A DNA stretch of 64,000 nt from Brevibacillus choshinensis (GTDB lineage: Bacteria; Bacillota; Bacilli; Brevibacillales; Brevibacillaceae): contig NZ_CP069127.1 of the NCBI RefSeq assembly GCF_016811915.1, forward strand, positions 2,269,001 to 2,333,000, in the 5' to 3' direction. Made by a program: the position numbers and the translations under genes. How positions within the stretch are numbered: the first letter of the stretch is position 1; every line of letters starts with the position of its first letter. The notes beneath the pieces are model-generated. The model did not search any database, had not been told where the DNA came from, and saw only the letters and a program-made list of their open reading frames with translations. Shown here piece by piece: positions 61,880 through 64,000 of this stretch.

Positions 61880-62740
61880 CTAAGGCAGCGCCGAAGCTTT
61901 CGCGTAGCCAAGCTTGCTTACGTGAAATTGACCAACCTTGTGCGCGTACGAGTAGGGAACAAAACGCAGTCCCTCGTCCCAGACACCCACATAGGCGTAT
62001 TGGTCGTTCCACAAATGGAGGGAGCCGACCACAAAGGGGGCGAGTACTTGCGAATGATGCATCGGGACAGTCAATGTGACGGAGCCGGAATCGTTTTGCT
62101 GCCAAAGTTGGGACCAGGTGACATCTGTTTTCTCATACAAGTCATGGACCCAGCTGATTTGATCAAAGGGATTTGCCTCATTTTGCTTCAGGACACGCGT
62201 CTGCGTGAGTTTCTCCCCGTTATGCACCAGCTCGTCAGGTGAAAGTGTGCCGATGACCGGTTCACTCGCTGTGAACTCAGAGGGGTAGGACTCTCCTGTT
62301 TTGGCATTGACCATGTGCGAAGACTGGCTCTGGGTGAGCAGCCAATGAGAAGCGAAGCCGTCGTAGACCGGCTCGGCTGCGATTTCCCGCGGGGCAAAAG
62401 CGTCATCGAACAAAATGTATTCGCCGACACCGTATTCCAGGAGCACGAATTTCGCTGCTCCTAGGGGAGACTCTCCTACCACCAAATAGCCGACTTGCTT
62501 TCCGGATTGCGTGATGCTGACGAGCCATTGGTGCTGATTGGATCCCAGCGTCTGTACGTCTGTTTTGGCATTCTGCCATTGCTTGAACTGCGGGTCGCGA
62601 AGGGCAATCGTGTCGATCCACGAATGGATTTGCGTCTGAAATTGTTTGGTCCAGTTGTTTTCCCCTTCCGCATTCGCAGGACTCACCAAAAGCAGGAGGG
62701 CGAGAAAAAGGCCCAGAATCGGGACAAAGCGTCTGGTCAC
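61880..62740 (-). CDS. Secreted hypothetical protein (286 aa)
   Basis: A 286-residue protein with a cleavable signal peptide (about 1-24, ending SPANA-EG). The body is mixed alpha/beta with no known motif (DIALRDPQF-like helix, then SHWLLTQSQSSHMVNAKTGE). The start is GTG at 62740 with AAAGGTGG about 9 bases upstream. Probably extracellular. I cannot assign a function. Confidence 0.65.
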   Translation of the reverse strand: MTRRFVPILGLFLALLLLVSPANAEGENNWTKQFQTQIHSWIDTIALRDPQFKQWQNAKTDVQTLGSNQHQWLVSITQSGKQVGYLVVGESPLGAAKFVLLEYGVGEYILFDDAFAPREIAAEPVYDGFASHWLLTQSQSSHMVNAKTGESYPSEFTASEPVIGTLSPDELVHNGEKLTQTRVLKQNEANPFDQISWVHDLYEKTDVTWSQLWQQNDSGSVTLTVPMHHSQVLAPFVVGSLHLWNDQYAYVGVWDEGLRFVPYSYAHKVGQFHVSKLGYAKASALP

Positions 62741-62849
62741 TTGTATGCACCACCTTTTGCAGAGGCTTTCCTACTCCTATTGTAACCAGCTATTCCAAAA
62801 AGATTTGTTGCAACTTGTCTTTTCCCTCGCACCTTTTCTCGCAGTTCTT

Positions 62850-63974
62850 TTACAGAATTCGTCCCGAAACGGGGGATTTGGCTGCCTTTTTTGATTGTGA
62901 AGTCGATAAGAGAGGAGGTGCTGACGACAGATAAAACAGTCCTCCGTTGATAAACTGTACTTCAATCCTCGGTTCATGCTGCCATCTGAGCTCATCCATT
63001 CGGCGCTGTCGCTCCTCATCTGGCGTGCTTTTTCGCCATTCCTTCTGATTGATTTCTTCCCTTGGTGTCGTCTGGATCCCGTTTGCACGTAAAAAGTCGA
63101 GGATTCTTCCGCCAGAAGACCGAAATTCGTCAAAGGACTGCGGCTGTTCGACATACGCCTGGCCAGCAGCATAAGGGGGCGTGTCTGGCACGGACAACGG
63201 TTGTTCCTCTGCTTGCGCCGCCTCTGCACAGTCCGCTTCTGCCTCTTCGTCATCAGAATGTTTCTCGGCAGACTCAGGTTCGCGCCGAGCGAGCTCCTCA
63301 TAATAGGCGGCTAGAATTTCGAGCTCTTCCTGCAGACGGGACCTCGCTTCAGCAGCCCAGTTCTGATCTTCTTGCTCCAAAACAGCATTCACTTCCTGCT
63401 CCGCCATGGCCAGAGCCTGCTCTACGGTGATTCTCCGGTCCATGGTGTAGAAGTAATCGGGAATGGTCGGGCTGAGCGGGAGCCGGAACAAGAAGGATGT
63501 AAAATCCTGAACGATTCGCGGGTCGTGCATGTTGATCCCCAAGTAGAGCAAAATGTCCCGCTTCTTGTCACAGAGGAGCGAGACTTTCAAATTGAGTCCA
63601 AGCCAAGGCACGAGGGGGGTAGAGCGCCGAGACGGACTGGGCGATGCTGGTTTTTGCTCGTACATACAGAGAAAGCGGCCGTGCTTTTTGGTCGATTCAA
63701 AGATCTGCTGCATGCGTGCTGCTCCCAAATGCAGATATTCTGCTCGCAGTCCTTCTGGCATACGATCCGGATGAAAAGCGAACGTCAGCATCAGAGGCTG
63801 GTAGGCGATATTCATTTTTTCTACCCAGCTCCAATAAAACGGACGATTGCCGATATCCTTGTCGACCTCGACAGGAAGCTTGACCGTCAAGTAGTCAGGA
63901 TGAGTTTCGACGATATGGGCAGAAAAGGAGGCGAGGTAGCGCTCCACAAATTGCCGCACTTGTTGCTCTTGCAT
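62850..63974 (-). CDS. yqhG: YqhG family protein
   Basis: A 374-residue protein whose first 210 residues match YqhG: HPDYLTVKLPVEVDKDIGNR, PFYWSWVEKMNIAYQPLMLT, and FESTKKHGRFLCMYEQKP. The last about 150 residues are acidic and variable (EKHSDDEEAEADCAEAAQAE) with a Ser/Lys tail. Function unknown. ATG 63974 has AGAGG 7 bases upstream. yqhH, the usual neighbour, would lie outside the window. Confidence 0.85.
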   Translation of the reverse strand: MQEQQVRQFVERYLASFSAHIVETHPDYLTVKLPVEVDKDIGNRPFYWSWVEKMNIAYQPLMLTFAFHPDRMPEGLRAEYLHLGAARMQQIFESTKKHGRFLCMYEQKPASPSPSRRSTPLVPWLGLNLKVSLLCDKKRDILLYLGINMHDPRIVQDFTSFLFRLPLSPTIPDYFYTMDRRITVEQALAMAEQEVNAVLEQEDQNWAAEARSRLQEELEILAAYYEELARREPESAEKHSDDEEAEADCAEAAQAEEQPLSVPDTPPYAAGQAYVEQPQSFDEFRSSGGRILDFLRANGIQTTPREEINQKEWRKSTPDEERQRRMDELRWQHEPRIEVQFINGGLFYLSSAPPLLSTSQSKKAAKSPVSGRIL

Positions 63975-64000
63975 AGAGGAACCTCTTTTCGTGATTATTG

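Noticed and set aside
1..64000. CRISPR arrays, insertion sequences, integrases, tRNA or rRNA genes
   Set aside because: Looked for regular direct repeats, transposase motifs, tRNA TPsiC-loop patterns and rRNA landmarks; none were seen.

Overview
The window looks like chromosome of an endospore-forming, low-GC-clade Gram-positive bacterium, most likely Brevibacillus or a close Paenibacillales relative (inference). The reasons are Bacillus-type sporulation genes (sda, sleB, cotJABC, SpoVIF-like and YjcZ-like proteins), a RocR/sigma-54 arginine regulon, the core Bacillus genes ylaN, ylbF, ylbG, yqzE and yqhG, a T-box leader, strong AGGAGG ribosome sites with many TTG and GTG starts, and intrinsic terminators after most genes. 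I see no rRNA, tRNA, insertion sequence, prophage or CRISPR array.

Layout. 1-11.1 kb: LysE exporter (cut by the window edge), M32 carboxypeptidase, release factor 3, GNAT enzymes, an MFS transporter, a sulfurtransferase/DUF817 pair and small membrane or TPR proteins. 11.2-19.1 kb: an NMT1-type ABC importer with a possible structured leader, RNase Z, a YczE-like protein, sporulation-associated small proteins and a subtilase without a signal peptide. 19.1-26.1 kb: a LysR/MFS divergent pair, then rocE-rocR-rocD with two sigma-54 promoters and palindromic activator sites. 26.1-32.9 kb: sda behind a DnaA-box cluster, an M20 peptidase/AbgT operon, a PatB-like lyase, glutaminase and YlaN. 33.0-40.9 kb: a T-box leader (Phe specifier) controlling an NSS amino-acid symporter, then Ca2+/H+ exchanger, SleB, a ThDP enzyme, an Asp23-family protein and an FtsW-type protein.

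41.0-41.4 kb holds what looks like a complete type I toxin-antitoxin locus: a 26-residue holin-like toxin with a hidden ribosome site and an overlapping antisense RNA with its own promoter and terminator. 44.2-49.0 kb is a compact two-gene operon: an Sfp-type phosphopantetheinyl transferase followed by a one-module NRPS (C-A-PCP-TE) whose condensation and thioesterase active sites both deviate from consensus. 49.1-50.2 kb is cotJABC. 51-54.5 kb holds a PrcB-like secreted protein, a helicase-associated-domain protein and ylbF/ylbG. 54.5-58.7 kb is pxpA and a modABC molybdate transporter divergent from a HTH/periplasmic-binding-like regulator. The window closes with a membrane M1 peptidase, aroK, yqzE, a YkuS-like gene and yqhG.

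The most interesting items are the orphan NRPS operon, the type I toxin-antitoxin locus, the Phe T-box on an amino-acid symporter, the DnaA boxes upstream of sda and the symmetrical RocR/sigma-54 control of rocD and rocE.
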